Source of the DNA: Streptococcus sp. D7B5
GTDB lineage: Bacteria; Bacillota; Bacilli; Lactobacillales; Streptococcaceae
Assembly: GCF_029691405.1 (NCBI RefSeq)
Contig: NZ_CP121467.1
Location: forward strand, 868,001-932,000
DNA: 64,000 nucleotides
Reading direction: 5' to 3'
Program-made: the position numbers and the translations under genes
In this document: piece after piece, positions 27,301 to 35,333 of the stretch
How positions within the stretch are numbered: position 1 is the first letter of the stretch
How the letters are laid out: every line of letters begins with the position of its first letter
The notes under the pieces: model-generated
What the model was told of the DNA's origin: nothing
The model's database searches: none
What the model saw: the letters and a program-made list of their open reading frames with translations, nothing else

Positions 27301-27387
27301 GCTTCCAATAGTCGCCGAAACGAGCCCAACGGACAACTTCCGGAAAGAAAAGCGCTGTCGTTTTTCTCCATAAAACTGATGTGTCAT
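18337..27387 (-). CDS. M26-family zinc metalloprotease with about eleven G5 domains, 3016 aa
   Basis: Very large member of the block; most pneumococcal Zmp proteins I recall are about 1,900-2,300 residues. Order: YSIRK-like signal (RFSFRKLSVGLVSATIG, 12-28), LPKTG at 105-109 plus membrane segment, one diverged G5 (about 275-340), ten 18-residue repeats (..HEVPELAEYGTSPETA..), ten further G5 domains in 96-residue units, two FIVAR-like modules (around RYFNDSQSHQANYDAAL), a GLUG/beta-helix region, then the protease domain with HEMTH at 2662-2666 and Glu at 2686. The frame is open throughout with no frameshift. The extra length comes wholly from the repeat stalk. GGAAA precedes the ATG at 27387. 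Substrate unknown. Confidence 0.93.
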   Translation of the reverse strand: MTHQFYGEKRQRFSFRKLSVGLVSATIGSFFLSGQITGDLTSVKAAEIQSQQSAQVKYHYVVESELTEAEKSALIREIPKYVEDASETYYLVYRPTTQGDSSGVLPKTGHSGLWESTFTAMGLALLVLVVVRGRNGKRYLSSILLVTGMGSILLSPTVLAVTNIELAAYNQSLNLGLGDALPAPLKIDGYDYIGYLKNEEQNDSHLAHSALKENPTLDWEKEKGSELKPSETNLDMKEIVSDKGDALTEGGREAIAAKERESARLSTVYDLPELKISEQESVQELPYQTKYQYSDELAQGQSKVIQSGVRGQRTVVTRHFRKDQEIVKSEMISDQVTVEPVSEIILVGTAPANSIPKETPVHEVPELAEYGTSPETAPVHEVPELTEYGTTPETAPVRETPELTEYGTSPETAPVHEVPELTEYGTSPETAPVHEVPELAEYGTSPETTPVQEIPELTEYGTSPETAPVHEVPELAEYGTSPETSPVQEIPELTEYGTAPETAPVHEVPELAEYGTSPETSPVQEIPELTEYGTTPETAPVQENSELELTTNDEVRIEKIDFSIDEQYTDEIPEGSRQIVTPGVQGERTIKTRVYSSNGQEVDRQELSNEETLAPVTQIVKVGTAKPTMVPSEAPKADALPEYPLTYTDEIRVEKIAFNIEEQYTDELVQDARQITTPGVQGERTIKTRVYSSNGQEIDRQELSNEETLAPVTQIVKVGTAKPTMVPNEAPKADALPEYPLTYTDETRVEKIAFNIEEQHTDELVRDARQITTPGVQGERTIKTRVYSSNGQEVDRQELSNEETLAPVTQIVKVGTAKPNMVPNNAPKVDALPEYPLTYTDETRVEKINFNIREEETDELVQDARQIATPGVQGERTIKTRVYSSNGQVVDRQELSNEETLAPVTQIVKVGTAKPSMVPSDAPKADALPEYSLTYTDETRVEKIAFNIEEQYTDELVQDARQIATPGVQGERTIKTRVYSSNGQEVDRQELSNEETLAPVTQIVKVGTAKPNMVPNNAPKADALPEYPLTYTDETRVEKINFNIREEETDELVRDTRQIATPGVQGERTIKTRVYSSNGQVVDRQELSNEETLAPITQIVKVGTAKPTMVPNDSPKVEALPEYPLTYADETRVEKIAFNIEEQYTDELVQDARQITTPGVQGERTIKTRVYSSNGQEVDRQELSNEETLAPVTQIVKVGTAKPNMVPNEAPKAEALPEYPLTYTDETRVEKINFTIREEETDELVQDARQITTPGVQGERTIKTRVYSSNGQEVDRQELSNEETLAPVTQVVKIGTAKPNMVPNDPPQADALPEYSLTYIDETRVEKIAFNIEEQYTDELVQDARQIATPGVEGERTIKTRIYSSNGQEVDRQELSNEETLAPVTQIVKVGTAKPNMVPSDAPKADALPEYPLTYTDETRVEKINFNIREEETDELVRDARQIATPGVQGERTIKTRVYSSNGQEVDRQELSNEETLAPVTQVVKVGTAKPNMVPNDPPKADALEEFDLISLHNLLAEADQIKAQARYFNDSQSHQANYDAALTAGQTILSQSQASQSEVNQLVEQINQAKAQLSGPEVVKTALQTEYDLNPRVKTSVKYKNADSEKQTAYTDELTKAEGVLNNQTATQVQVNQVLASLTAAKEALNGVPKVKPTVSILSLTENADDKSVTVQYRLEDQTQSFRSATAELYQGDQLIRTLPITNFAGSLKIGDLDYYTGYTLKTKLTYELDNGSFTEFETDSRNFELEYKKIAFRDIDSVEFYHKENDQYKRFVSMSSMPTDLSTYFVKIKSSESKEILLPVHSISEAEKDGKAVYKVNVTLPELVQESEAGYKSGHDFYISKAVPSQQNVYTSFAGLVDAMKRNMAGNYVLGADLDASEVNLAPADYVYLKGNFTGSLTGSHNGKQYAIYNLAKPLFENLKSGSTISNIDFKNVNIVGTYDSAALARNAENARITDVSVQGKVSVVGNASNVAGLVVNGTNTQITNSSFTGTILSNNQHIKAYNVGGLVASLKGEESLLSQSKADVTIISGARSNEQRIGGLVGRLENNARITKSYVTGKLYNSTTNGQIGGVVGSNYFNGLVDNVISNVSGTNVYSISGDQGYKNDRITQAYKVAKSETLKNDQFITSTITQEEMEEKLTAMDITTSLDDTNLNMRFVDYGEVNNAQFDRGYSYANMEKLLPFYNKETIVSFANKIPKEHKLNKEYLLDVVPMKGDQIITDIHSNKTAINRLMLHYMDNTIDYLEISYQGDFVNQGIAEYRMKGLDLLYTPEAFVSDYTSILNQVLPELNKVVLDSPAMRTALGVAADTSLDELYLDTAFTQVKSKLSGELRKVLAMDKAINTEGEVVKDYLVKKILADKEAFLLGLTYLNRWYNINYDTFNVKDLSAYKMDFYGKNDVSVLDTIIALGKSGLENLKAKNNYTAYDNSLSEATGKRGLFNYLEGYRQLFLPYKTNNEWLKTNTKAYIVEAKSDVAEARQLQDAAEGKSKYSVGVYDKITADNWEHKGMLLPLLTMTEKGVYAISNMSTLSMGAYDRYRLDANNRVRTDAELVEYVEDRVRKSAEWQRDHYDFWYKILSPESKDKLFRSVLVYDGFSLVDKNGQKYWAPANDKKSLAMQEFFGPAGKWYPSKGYNAYATGSVTHFDAAKLLEDYGNSVYTHEMTHNSDGAIYFEGYGRREGLGAELYARGLLQSSPSPDEPTITLNTLFKVDKDSKTRMHTYNFKERVQNAADLQHYVHGMFDMIYTLDYLEGTSMLKQSDDAKLQWFRKMENYYITDKYGKETHAGNQTRSFTAEEIKQLKTFNSLIENDVITRRENKESGKYGRNGYLSLSLFSPIYSALSNPNGAPGDVMFRRTAYELLAAKGYHDGFVPYVSGQYSQEAFDEGMKTWDGWSGRDVGLVTDQKVLENVFKGEYTSWAAFKKAMYKERIDQLTKLKPITIEYELKNPNSTKKVTIRSYAEMQQLMDAAVAEDVRNITNATSRVEASWVNLLKKKIYNAYLRETDDFRQSIFKK
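22870..25740 (-). repeat. Array of ten G5 repeats (288-bp units, two alternating types)
   Basis: Units of 288 bp (96 residues); the marker for the sequence PEYPLTY recurs at about 23154, 23442, 23730, 24018, 24306, 24594, 24882, 25170 and 25458. Each encodes a G5 domain (ATPGVQGERTIKTRVYSSNG) and a linker. The segment before the G5 core alternates between FNIEEQYTDE and FNIREEETDE in the last seven or so units, so the effective unit there is 576 bp. Antisense open frames in this region are by-products of the repeat. Confidence 0.93.
25765..26325 (-). repeat. Array of 54-bp repeats (18 aa), partly alternating
   Basis: Ten full units plus a decayed last one, encoding PVHEVPELAEYGTSPETA variants. 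In the C-terminal part two variants alternate (HEVPELAEYGT and QEIPELTEYGT), giving a 108-bp higher-order unit. Confidence 0.9.
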
Positions 27388-27427
27388 TCTAAAGATTTCC
27401 TTTTCAATATATTATTCAATCCTTTCT

Positions 27428-27456
27428 ATTCTACCTGATTTCACTTGATTATTCAA
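27428..27456 (-). promoter_or_regulatory. Promoter of the 3016-aa protease gene
   Basis: Minus strand TTGAAT (27451-27456), 17 bp, TAGAAT (27428-27433). It is near-identical to the promoter of the 2141-aa gene, including AATAATC after the TTG and GGTAGAATAGA at the -10. Confidence 0.7.
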
Positions 27457-27601
27457 ATTATTTGTCGCGATTTTTAGAAGCAACACATGCTTTTTAAAAG
27501 TACCGAAAAACGACTCCTCTTTTAAAAAAATCTCAAAAATCAACTTAAAACTCTTCCTAAAAATGTTAGATTTACCCCCTTTGTCCTAAACTTTTTCCAG
27601 C

Positions 27602-27630
27602 AAAAAAGAGAGAAATGACTTTCTCTCTTT
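27602..27630 (-). terminator. Terminator after ileS
   Basis: Perfect 11-bp stem AAAGAGAGAAA / TTTCTCTCTTT (loop TGAC) followed on the minus strand by T's. The rest of the 27388-27678 gap holds the promoter of the 3016-aa gene and nothing else I can recognise. Confidence 0.88.
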
Positions 27631-27678
27631 TACCTTTCCTCTCATCTTAAACTATGAGAAGACATATTTCTAATCTGA

Positions 27679-30471
27679 TTATTTCGCTTCAAATCCTTCT
27701 GCGACAGCGTCTGCAAAGTTTTCTTCTACAATACTTGCACAGTGGTCACAGATAACTGCATGGTAGCTACGTTCTGCAGTAGTTGGATCGATACGACGGC
27801 AACGGTCACAGACTTCACCTGCAGCGCGTTTAACTGTAAAGGTTACATCTTCGAAGCTAACGGCACCTTCTGGGGCTGTACCTTCAGCGATGGTCAATTC
27901 TGACACGATCAAGAGTTGAGCCACATTGCTATCCACTGCTCCAAGAAGAGTTTTCACCACTTCATTTGGATAAACTGTCAAGTGGGCTTCGAGTGATTTA
28001 CCGATTACTTTTGCATTACGCGCTTCTTCCAAGGCTTTTTGAGCTTGTCCACGGAAATCCATGAAGGCTGACCATGTATCCAAGATTTCTTCTTGGTTGG
28101 CAAAAGTTTGAGCTTCTGGTAATTCAGACAATTGAACGAAGTCTTCAGCTTCAAACTCAAGATATGACCAGATTTCCTCTGCTGTGTGCGGAAGGATTGG
28201 TGTCAAGAGTTTGGTGATTTTCACAAGAATGTCATAGAACACAGTCTGCATTTGACGGCGTTCGAGTGATTTGGCACCTTCGATGTAAACAACGTCTTTA
28301 GCGAAGTCAAGGTAGAAGGCTGACAAATCAACGTTGATGAAGTTCACCAAGGCCTTGTAGATTGTCAAGAATTCAAAGTTGGCATAAGCATCACGAATCG
28401 TTTTCACAAGCTGGTTAAAGCGGATGGTCATGTACTTGTCAACAGAACGAAGCTCATCGTAAGCTACTGCGTCTTGAGCTGGGTTAAAGTCAGATGTGTT
28501 GGCAATCAAGAAACGAAGAGTGTTACGGATCTTACGGTAAGTTTCAGAGACTTGGCTCAAGATATCCATAGAGATACGCACGTCATTGCTTGAGTCCACA
28601 CTTGTTACCCAGAGACGCAAGATTTCCGCACCAAATTGTTTTTCAACATCACTTGGAGCAATGGTATTCCCAAGAGATTTAGACATCTTCTCACCTTTAC
28701 CATCAAGGGCAAATCCTTGTGACAAGATTTGTTTGTAGGGAGCAACGCCATGGTTAGCAACAGATGTGATAAGTGATGAGTTGAACCAACCACGGTACTG
28801 GTCAGAACCTTCAAGGTAAAGATCTGCTGGATATTTGAGTTCTGGACGGTTGACCACTACTCCATTCCATGATGAACCTGAGTCAAACCATACGTCCATG
28901 ATATCTGTTTCTTTCTTGAACTCGCCATTTGGTGAACCTGGATGAGTAAATCCTTCTGGCAAGAGGTCCTTAGCATCACGTTCCCACCAGATGATAGAAC
29001 CGTGTTCCTCAAAGAGTTGAGCTACATGTTCAATCGTTTCAGCTGTCATGATAGCTGTACCATCTTCTGCGTAGAAGATTGGAAGCGGAACACCCCAAGC
29101 ACGTTGACGAGAGATAACCCAGTCGCCACGGTCACGAATCATATTGTAAAGACGAACTTTCCCCCATTCTGAGTGGAACTTCACTTTTTCAATTTCATCC
29201 AAGATTTCTTGGCGGAATTTAGACACAGAAGCAAACCACTGTGGAACAGCACGCCAGATGATCGGTTTTTTCGTACGCCAGTCAAATGGGTATGAGTGAG
29301 AAATTTCTTCTTGAGCAAGGAGCAAATCACCCAGTTTTTCGATAACAGTCGGCACAACCTTGTCATAGAACTGACCCGCAAATTCAGGACCAGCATTTTC
29401 CATCATAATACCGCGTTCGTTAACTGTTACAGCAACTTCAAGGCCGTTGGCAACACCGACATTGTAGTCGTCCTCACCAAAACCAGGGGCTGTATGGACA
29501 ATACCAGTACCAGAGTCAGTCGTAACGTGGTCACCAAGGATTACCAACTCATCTACAGCCGTATCCCATGGGTGGACTGTTACGATGTGATTCAATTCTT
29601 GACCACGGTAGGTTGCCAAGACCTGAACATCAGCCCAACCAAATTTCTCAGACAAGCTATTCAACAATTCTGAAGCAACGACAAACTTACGAGATTCACC
29701 AGCTGGTTGTACCAATACATAATCAATATCTGCTCCAACTGTCAAACCACGAGATGCTGTGATAGTAAATGGTGTAGTGGTCCATACGACAATATAAGTA
29801 TCCGTATCTAGAACACCTTTTCCGTCTTTGACGCGGTTAGCATAGTAAAGGGAAGTTGAAAGCAAGTCATGGTACTCAATTTCCGCTTCAGCAAGGGCTG
29901 ACTCAGAAGACCATGACCAGTAAACTGGCTTGGCACCACGGTAGATATAGCCTTTTTTAGCCATCTCACCAAAGACACGGATCTGAGCTGCTTCATAGTC
30001 TGGAGTCAAAGTCACATAAGGATTTTCCCAGTCACCAGAAACACCCAAACGTTTAAAGTCTTCACGTTGTTTATCAACTTGAGAAAGAGCGTACTCGCGG
30101 CAAAGTTTCAAGTACTCAACCAAGTCCATTTCTTTGCGTTTAACACCCTGTTTTGCCAAGACTTGTTCGATTGGCAGACCATGAGTATCCCAACCTGGGA
30201 TGTAAGGAGCGTAAAATCCAGACATAGACTTAGAACGAACAATAATATCTTTAGAAATCTTGTTCATGGCATGTCCAACGTGGATATTTCCGTTTGCATA
30301 CGGAGGTCCATCATGCAAGGTGAAATGTGGTTTTCCTTGGTTCAATTCTTGACGACGTTGGTAAAGTTTTGCTTCTTCCCATTCTTTTTGCCAAACTGGT
30401 TCTTTGGTTGGAAGACCAGCACGCATAGGAAAGTCTGTTTTCCCTAGATTGAGGGTTTCTTTAAGTTTCAT
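27679..30471 (-). CDS. ileS: Isoleucyl-tRNA synthetase
   Basis: Charges tRNA-Ile. The class I signatures are present: [13 protein letters not shown] near residue 57-69 (HIGH-like HVGH) and [10 protein letters not shown] (KMSKS). The connective editing domain lies between them, including TTPFT and [17 protein letters not shown]. The C terminus carries a zinc-binding CxxC...CxxC (CDRCRR...CDHC). At 930 residues it has the usual bacterial length. Controlled by a T-box leader upstream and closed by a strong terminator. AAAGGAG precedes the ATG. Confidence 0.98.
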   Translation of the reverse strand: MKLKETLNLGKTDFPMRAGLPTKEPVWQKEWEEAKLYQRRQELNQGKPHFTLHDGPPYANGNIHVGHAMNKISKDIIVRSKSMSGFYAPYIPGWDTHGLPIEQVLAKQGVKRKEMDLVEYLKLCREYALSQVDKQREDFKRLGVSGDWENPYVTLTPDYEAAQIRVFGEMAKKGYIYRGAKPVYWSWSSESALAEAEIEYHDLLSTSLYYANRVKDGKGVLDTDTYIVVWTTTPFTITASRGLTVGADIDYVLVQPAGESRKFVVASELLNSLSEKFGWADVQVLATYRGQELNHIVTVHPWDTAVDELVILGDHVTTDSGTGIVHTAPGFGEDDYNVGVANGLEVAVTVNERGIMMENAGPEFAGQFYDKVVPTVIEKLGDLLLAQEEISHSYPFDWRTKKPIIWRAVPQWFASVSKFRQEILDEIEKVKFHSEWGKVRLYNMIRDRGDWVISRQRAWGVPLPIFYAEDGTAIMTAETIEHVAQLFEEHGSIIWWERDAKDLLPEGFTHPGSPNGEFKKETDIMDVWFDSGSSWNGVVVNRPELKYPADLYLEGSDQYRGWFNSSLITSVANHGVAPYKQILSQGFALDGKGEKMSKSLGNTIAPSDVEKQFGAEILRLWVTSVDSSNDVRISMDILSQVSETYRKIRNTLRFLIANTSDFNPAQDAVAYDELRSVDKYMTIRFNQLVKTIRDAYANFEFLTIYKALVNFINVDLSAFYLDFAKDVVYIEGAKSLERRQMQTVFYDILVKITKLLTPILPHTAEEIWSYLEFEAEDFVQLSELPEAQTFANQEEILDTWSAFMDFRGQAQKALEEARNAKVIGKSLEAHLTVYPNEVVKTLLGAVDSNVAQLLIVSELTIAEGTAPEGAVSFEDVTFTVKRAAGEVCDRCRRIDPTTAERSYHAVICDHCASIVEENFADAVAEGFEAK

Positions 30472-30495
30472 TGTTACTCCTTTAATTTAAAATGA

Positions 30496-30715
30496 CAAAA
30501 TAAAAACCACGATTCGCAAAAAGGACGAAAATCGTGGTACCACCTTTGTTCGAAAAAAGACAGGGTCTCTTTTCCTCTTTTCCCGTAACGTGGGGGACGT
30601 CTAGTCTTACTGTTTTCGGACTGGATTGCTTGAGAGGATAATCTAACCACTAGGGATTGCAGGACTCTCACCATCTCCCGCTCGCTGAAAATATAGTTGG
30701 TTGGATCTTGTTCTC
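30496..30715 (-). promoter_or_regulatory. T-box riboswitch leader of ileS
   Basis: The conserved T-box AGGTGGTACCACG reads on the minus strand at 30545-30533. It overlaps the 5' arm of a terminator stem ACCACGAT/ATCGTGGT (30506-30513 and 30531-30538), followed by TTTTTATTTT. This is the classic antiterminator/terminator arrangement, in which uncharged tRNA-Ile allows read-through. Stem I must lie in 30600-30715; I could not fix the specifier codon with certainty. The leader fills almost the entire gap between divIVA and ileS, so the promoter may lie in the divIVA tail. Confidence 0.9.
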
Positions 30716-30723
30716 ACATTTTT

Positions 30724-31518
30724 TTATAGGATAAGAACAGATTCTTTGTTTGCATCGTCCTCAGTTGTTGCAGTAGCTTCTACTTCAACTGACTCTTCAT
30801 GCTGGTCACTTTCTTCTGTCTGTTGATTTTGTTGAGCTTCAAACTCAGCTAATTCTTTGTTGCCAGCCTCGATACGAGCTTGTAATTCAGCAACCTCTTC
30901 TGGTGTGAATTGACGAGTCATATCAATAGGTTCTTCCTCTGGTTGTAAAGATACAGTTTCACCAAGAACTTCACCCACCACTTCTTTAAAGGCTTCATCA
31001 CTTGTCTGAAGGTAAGTAGCTGTTGGGCGAAGAATATCTTCCCAATCAGATGACTCAACAATTGCTAACTGACTTTCAATCGTAGACTTGAGGCGTTGAT
31101 GGAATACACGGCTCTTGTTCTTCAACTCTTCTGTCTCAACAGCCACTCTCTTCGCATTATCTGTAGCCTGACGGAGAATTTCATTTGCCTTGTATTTCGC
31201 TTCTTCAAGCAAACGCTGAGCATCTTGTTCAGCTTGTTGAATAATATTGTTTGAACGTTCTTGAGCAGCTTGTTTAACACGCTCTGCAGTATCTTGAGCA
31301 ATCAAAACTGACTGACTCAAGGAATCCTTCATCTCATCAAAGTAAGACAAACGTTCTTCCAAACTCTTGATGTGTGTCTCTTTATCGTGATTGCTACGAA
31401 CCAAGTCTTCGTAGTCACGAACAACGATATCCAGAAATTCATCTACTTCTTCTGGATCAAAACCTCTAAATCTTGTACCAAAGGTTTTATCTTTAATTTC
31501 TAACGATGTAATTGGCAT
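30724..31518 (-). CDS. divIVA: Cell division protein DivIVA
   Basis: Coiled-coil protein that binds curved membrane at septum and poles and organises division and peripheral growth in streptococci. The N-terminal DivIVA domain (MPITSLEIKDKTFGTRFRGFDPEEVDEFLD) is followed by a long coiled coil (about residues 60-190) and an acidic Gln/Glu-rich tail (EEVAELQARIEAG...). 264 residues, as expected for a streptococcal DivIVA. Start: ATG at 31518 with GTGAGG seven bases ahead; the GTG four codons upstream is part of that ribosome binding region. Last gene of the ftsA-ftsZ-ylm cluster, preceded by a short DivIVA-like gene. Confidence 0.96.
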   Translation of the reverse strand: MPITSLEIKDKTFGTRFRGFDPEEVDEFLDIVVRDYEDLVRSNHDKETHIKSLEERLSYFDEMKDSLSQSVLIAQDTAERVKQAAQERSNNIIQQAEQDAQRLLEEAKYKANEILRQATDNAKRVAVETEELKNKSRVFHQRLKSTIESQLAIVESSDWEDILRPTATYLQTSDEAFKEVVGEVLGETVSLQPEEEPIDMTRQFTPEEVAELQARIEAGNKELAEFEAQQNQQTEESDQHEESVEVEATATTEDDANKESVLIL

Positions 31519-31534
31519 ACTTTTCCTCACTTAC

Positions 31535-31789
31535 TTAATAAAAAATAGAATCATTAATTGCTTCTGGTTCTTGCTCGCTTGTTACTGTTCTCTTAGGAAT
31601 ATCATTCGTATAATAGGAAAGACGTTCTTCTAGTTTTTTGATATAGAGTTCAGTTTCATCTTTGTATCGAATCATCTTCTCTAATTCAAAGTAAATCTTA
31701 TCTAGAAAGAGGTCAACTTCTTCCTGATTGTAGCCTCTGAATGTTCTTGAGAAAGCTTTATCACTTATTTCTTGTGGTGTAATCGACAT
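31535..31789 (-). CDS. Short DivIVA-like protein, 84 aa
   Basis: Contains only the N-terminal DivIVA membrane-binding domain (MSITPQEISDKAFSRTFRGY.QEEVDLFLDKIY) and the first coiled-coil segment (KLEERLSYY), then an 18-20-residue tail (PKRTVTSEQEPEAINDSIFY). It aligns with residues 1-60 of the full DivIVA that follows 16 bp downstream. The upstream region is duplicated too: AAGYAAGTGAG-AAAA-ATG occurs before both genes. The GTG at 31801 overlapping the ylmH stop is possible, but the ATG at 31789 matches DivIVA. The frame is intact. I do not recall this gene from the pneumococcal cluster. It could modulate DivIVA by mixed oligomers, or be a decaying partial duplicate. Confidence 0.85.
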   Translation of the reverse strand: MSITPQEISDKAFSRTFRGYNQEEVDLFLDKIYFELEKMIRYKDETELYIKKLEERLSYYTNDIPKRTVTSEQEPEAINDSIFY

Positions 31790-31797
31790 ATTTTTTC

Positions 31798-32589
31798 TCA
31801 CTTGCTTAAAAGTAGCCGGACTATTAGTTTTTTCTTATCCTTTTTGGTCTGACCATTGTCTTTGACAACTTTCAAACGACCAAACTTTCTCACACTGATC
31901 AAATCTCCAACTGCGACCTGGTAATCACTTTTTTCAACCAGATGATAGTTCACCTGGACAGATTTTTTCTCAATCAGTTGACTAGTTTGATTTCTAGATA
32001 ATTTCAAGGCACTTGATAAGAGGGCATCCAATCGAAAACTCGAAACTAAAATTTCTCGTTCTCTATAATCAATTTTAGACAAAATCCTATCGGTAAAAGG
32101 ACGTTCCTCCAGCGATACAGGAAGTCTGCCAATCTTTCTTATTCCATCCTGAAAAAGAGGAATGAAATCACGATTGACAAAAATCTGTGCTCTCTTTTCA
32201 TCTACCAAGATATCACCAAATAATTTACGGTCAATTCCTAGTTGGTTGATGATTGTTCCCAATATTTTTCCATGACTCAGTTGTTCAAACTTACTCGGAT
32301 AGCAAATTTCCAACAAGGCCATTTCAAAGTCTGATATCTCCGGTTCAAAGTAATCTGGATAGAGAAGAACTCGAACCGACTCTGTCGGAAGAAAATCACC
32401 ACTACTTTGGCAACCCAGTCCATATGTCCCAGCTAGCACCCTTAAGATCTGTTCCTGATGGGGATTGATAAAAGGAGTAAGTACCGGTGCATATGTATCT
32501 TCTACCCGCTTGATCCACTCTAATCCCTTATCAATAAAGGGAATATCATCTTGGGAAAAATGCTGATAAATGGCTCGATTTACTGTCAT
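31798..32589 (-). CDS. ylmH: YlmH, S4-domain RNA-binding protein
   Basis: 263-residue protein of the ylm cluster with a C-terminal S4 RNA-binding domain (about residues 180-240: SSFRLDALLSSALKLSRNQTSQLIEKKSV) and an N-terminal domain typical of YlmH (AIYQHFSQDDIPFIDKGLEW). YlmH-type proteins have been linked to ribosome quality control in Bacillus; in this cluster a link with division is only positional. Start at ATG 32589, which overlaps the ylmG stop (ATGA); the longer frame would extend 21 codons into ylmG. Its stop lies 8 bp before the short divIVA-like start. Confidence 0.92.
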   Translation of the reverse strand: MTVNRAIYQHFSQDDIPFIDKGLEWIKRVEDTYAPVLTPFINPHQEQILRVLAGTYGLGCQSSGDFLPTESVRVLLYPDYFEPEISDFEMALLEICYPSKFEQLSHGKILGTIINQLGIDRKLFGDILVDEKRAQIFVNRDFIPLFQDGIRKIGRLPVSLEERPFTDRILSKIDYREREILVSSFRLDALLSSALKLSRNQTSQLIEKKSVQVNYHLVEKSDYQVAVGDLISVRKFGRLKVVKDNGQTKKDKKKLIVRLLLSK

Positions 32590-32846
32590 AGTAATAGGAC
32601 TAGTCGTGTTAAGAGATTTCCAACAAACTGAATCAAAATCAGCGCTGCCCAAACTGTAAAATCAAGACCAGCAAATTGTAGATTGAGCTTACGAAGTGGC
32701 TCAATAACTGGGCGAGCAAGTCTGATAACTAAGCGACCTAGTTGGCTTTCATAGGCATTTGGAAACCATGAAAGAAGAGCAAATGCAACGAGAATGATGG
32801 AATAAATGCTAACCGCATTTTGGATTAAACGGATTAAGAAAATCAT
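32586..32846 (-). CDS. ylmG: YlmG, YggT-family membrane protein
   Basis: 86 residues with two membrane helices (IRLIQNAVSIYSIILVAFALLSW and LDFTVWAALILIQFVGNLL) separated by the conserved YggT loop (RLARPVIEPLRKLN). Length and layout are normal. The start overlaps the sepF stop by one base (TAATG) and the stop overlaps the ylmH start (ATGA), so the three are translationally linked. Function unclear in streptococci; in other bacteria the family is tied to division or nucleoid arrangement. Confidence 0.93.
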   Translation of the reverse strand: MIFLIRLIQNAVSIYSIILVAFALLSWFPNAYESQLGRLVIRLARPVIEPLRKLNLQFAGLDFTVWAALILIQFVGNLLTRLVLLL

Positions 32847-33376
32847 TATCTTGCTCTATTTCGTTTAATATCAAAACCAAACTCAGCGCTTTGTGATTCA
32901 TCTGGAAGTTTGATATCTTCAATATTCACGATAACGTTGACAGGCGTCAATAGATACATCGTACTCGCAACTTTTTTCATATTCCCAGCTAAGACATGGC
33001 GGGCTCCGTCCAAGTAATCAAGGCAACGACGGGCTTGAACCTCTGTCATATATTGGAAATCAATCAAAATACTTTCATTTCCAGCCAACAAATCTACAAT
33101 CTCAGTTGCATCTTCATATTTTCTTGGATAGCGAACGTCAATTGTCACTTTCTCATCTGAACGATGGCTTTGCATTGCCAATTCTTGCTGTCGCGCATGA
33201 AGACGAGTAATATTTGCATCTTTTGCTGATCCTGACTGAGCAGGTGCTGGTAATTCTTTAGAAGATGAGATGGCTGGGCTAACTGTTTCCTCTTGTTGAG
33301 TCTGGTAGTTAGTCGTTTCTTCTCCGTCTTCTGTAAAATAATCTATAAATTTATCGAATCTATCTTTTAAAGACAT
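32846..33376 (-). CDS. sepF: Cell division protein SepF (YlmF)
   Basis: Membrane-linked partner of FtsZ that supports Z-ring assembly. The N-terminal amphipathic segment ([14 protein letters not shown]) is the membrane anchor; a Gln/Ser/Pro-rich linker follows, and the C-terminal SepF domain (about residues 80-165: [17 protein letters not shown] and [18 protein letters not shown]) binds FtsZ and forms dimers. 176 residues, typical of streptococci. Lies in the ftsA-ftsZ-ylmE-sepF-ylmG-ylmH-divIVA string. Confidence 0.95.
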   Translation of the reverse strand: MSLKDRFDKFIDYFTEDGEETTNYQTQQEETVSPAISSSKELPAPAQSGSAKDANITRLHARQQELAMQSHRSDEKVTIDVRYPRKYEDATEIVDLLAGNESILIDFQYMTEVQARRCLDYLDGARHVLAGNMKKVASTMYLLTPVNVIVNIEDIKLPDESQSAEFGFDIKRNRAR

Positions 33377-33385
33377 AGCTCTCTC

Positions 33386-34057
33386 CTATTTAAAAAATGC
33401 TGTACCAATTCGAACAAAGGTTGAGCCGAACTGAATCGCTTCTTTAAAATCACGACTCATTCCCATGCTTAGCTCTGTCATCGGTATATTAGGGATTTGT
33501 TTTTCTCTAATTTCTGCTTGCAGAGCCTGCGTATCCTTGAAAATTTCTTTCAATTCATCACTGTCTGCCTCAAAAGGAGCCATGGTCATTAAACCAACAT
33601 ACTCAATCTGATCTAACTTAGCCAATTCTGGCAAAAGTTCTAGCAATCCTTCTTTTGAAAACCCATGCTTGCTTTCTTCTCCAGAAATATTGACCTGCAA
33701 GAAACACTTGATAACATGATCTGTTCTCTTTTGAATTTCCTGGGCTAACTTAAGGGAATCTAAAGCATGAAAGTAATCCACATATGGGATTACTTCTTTC
33801 ACTTTCCGTCTCTGTAGTGTTCCTATTAAATGCCAAGTAACTGGGTAATCTTTCAAGGCCTGATATTTTTCTAAAAATTTATCGACTCGATTTTCACCTA
33901 TATGACGGACACCAAGCGGAAGCAAGGCTTCCGCTGTTTGTACATCTACATACTTTGTCACTGCGATTACTGAAACAGCATCTAGAGCACGGTTGGCTTC
34001 TTGACTAGCATCAGCTATTTGCTGAAAAACTAATTCAGTATTTTTTTTCAAATTCAT
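33386..34057 (-). CDS. ylmE: YlmE, YggS-type PLP homeostasis protein
   Basis: Single-domain alanine-racemase-like barrel that binds pyridoxal phosphate without a known catalytic reaction; YggS homologs balance the PLP pool. The PLP lysine is in VIAVTKYV near residue 34, followed by GVRHIGENRVDKF, and the C terminus has LSMGMSRDFKEAIQFGSTFVRIGTAFF. 223 residues, normal size. It begins 3 bases after the ftsZ stop and ends 9 bases before sepF. Confidence 0.94.
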   Translation of the reverse strand: MNLKKNTELVFQQIADASQEANRALDAVSVIAVTKYVDVQTAEALLPLGVRHIGENRVDKFLEKYQALKDYPVTWHLIGTLQRRKVKEVIPYVDYFHALDSLKLAQEIQKRTDHVIKCFLQVNISGEESKHGFSKEGLLELLPELAKLDQIEYVGLMTMAPFEADSDELKEIFKDTQALQAEIREKQIPNIPMTELSMGMSRDFKEAIQFGSTFVRIGTAFFK

Positions 34058-34060
34058 TGA

Positions 34061-35323
<1,263 letters not shown>

Positions 35324-35333
35324 TTATCCTCTT

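Noticed and set aside
30474-30674. 66-codon minus-strand open frame upstream of ileS
   Set aside because: The region is a T-box leader with T-box motif and terminator; the frame has no ribosome binding site.
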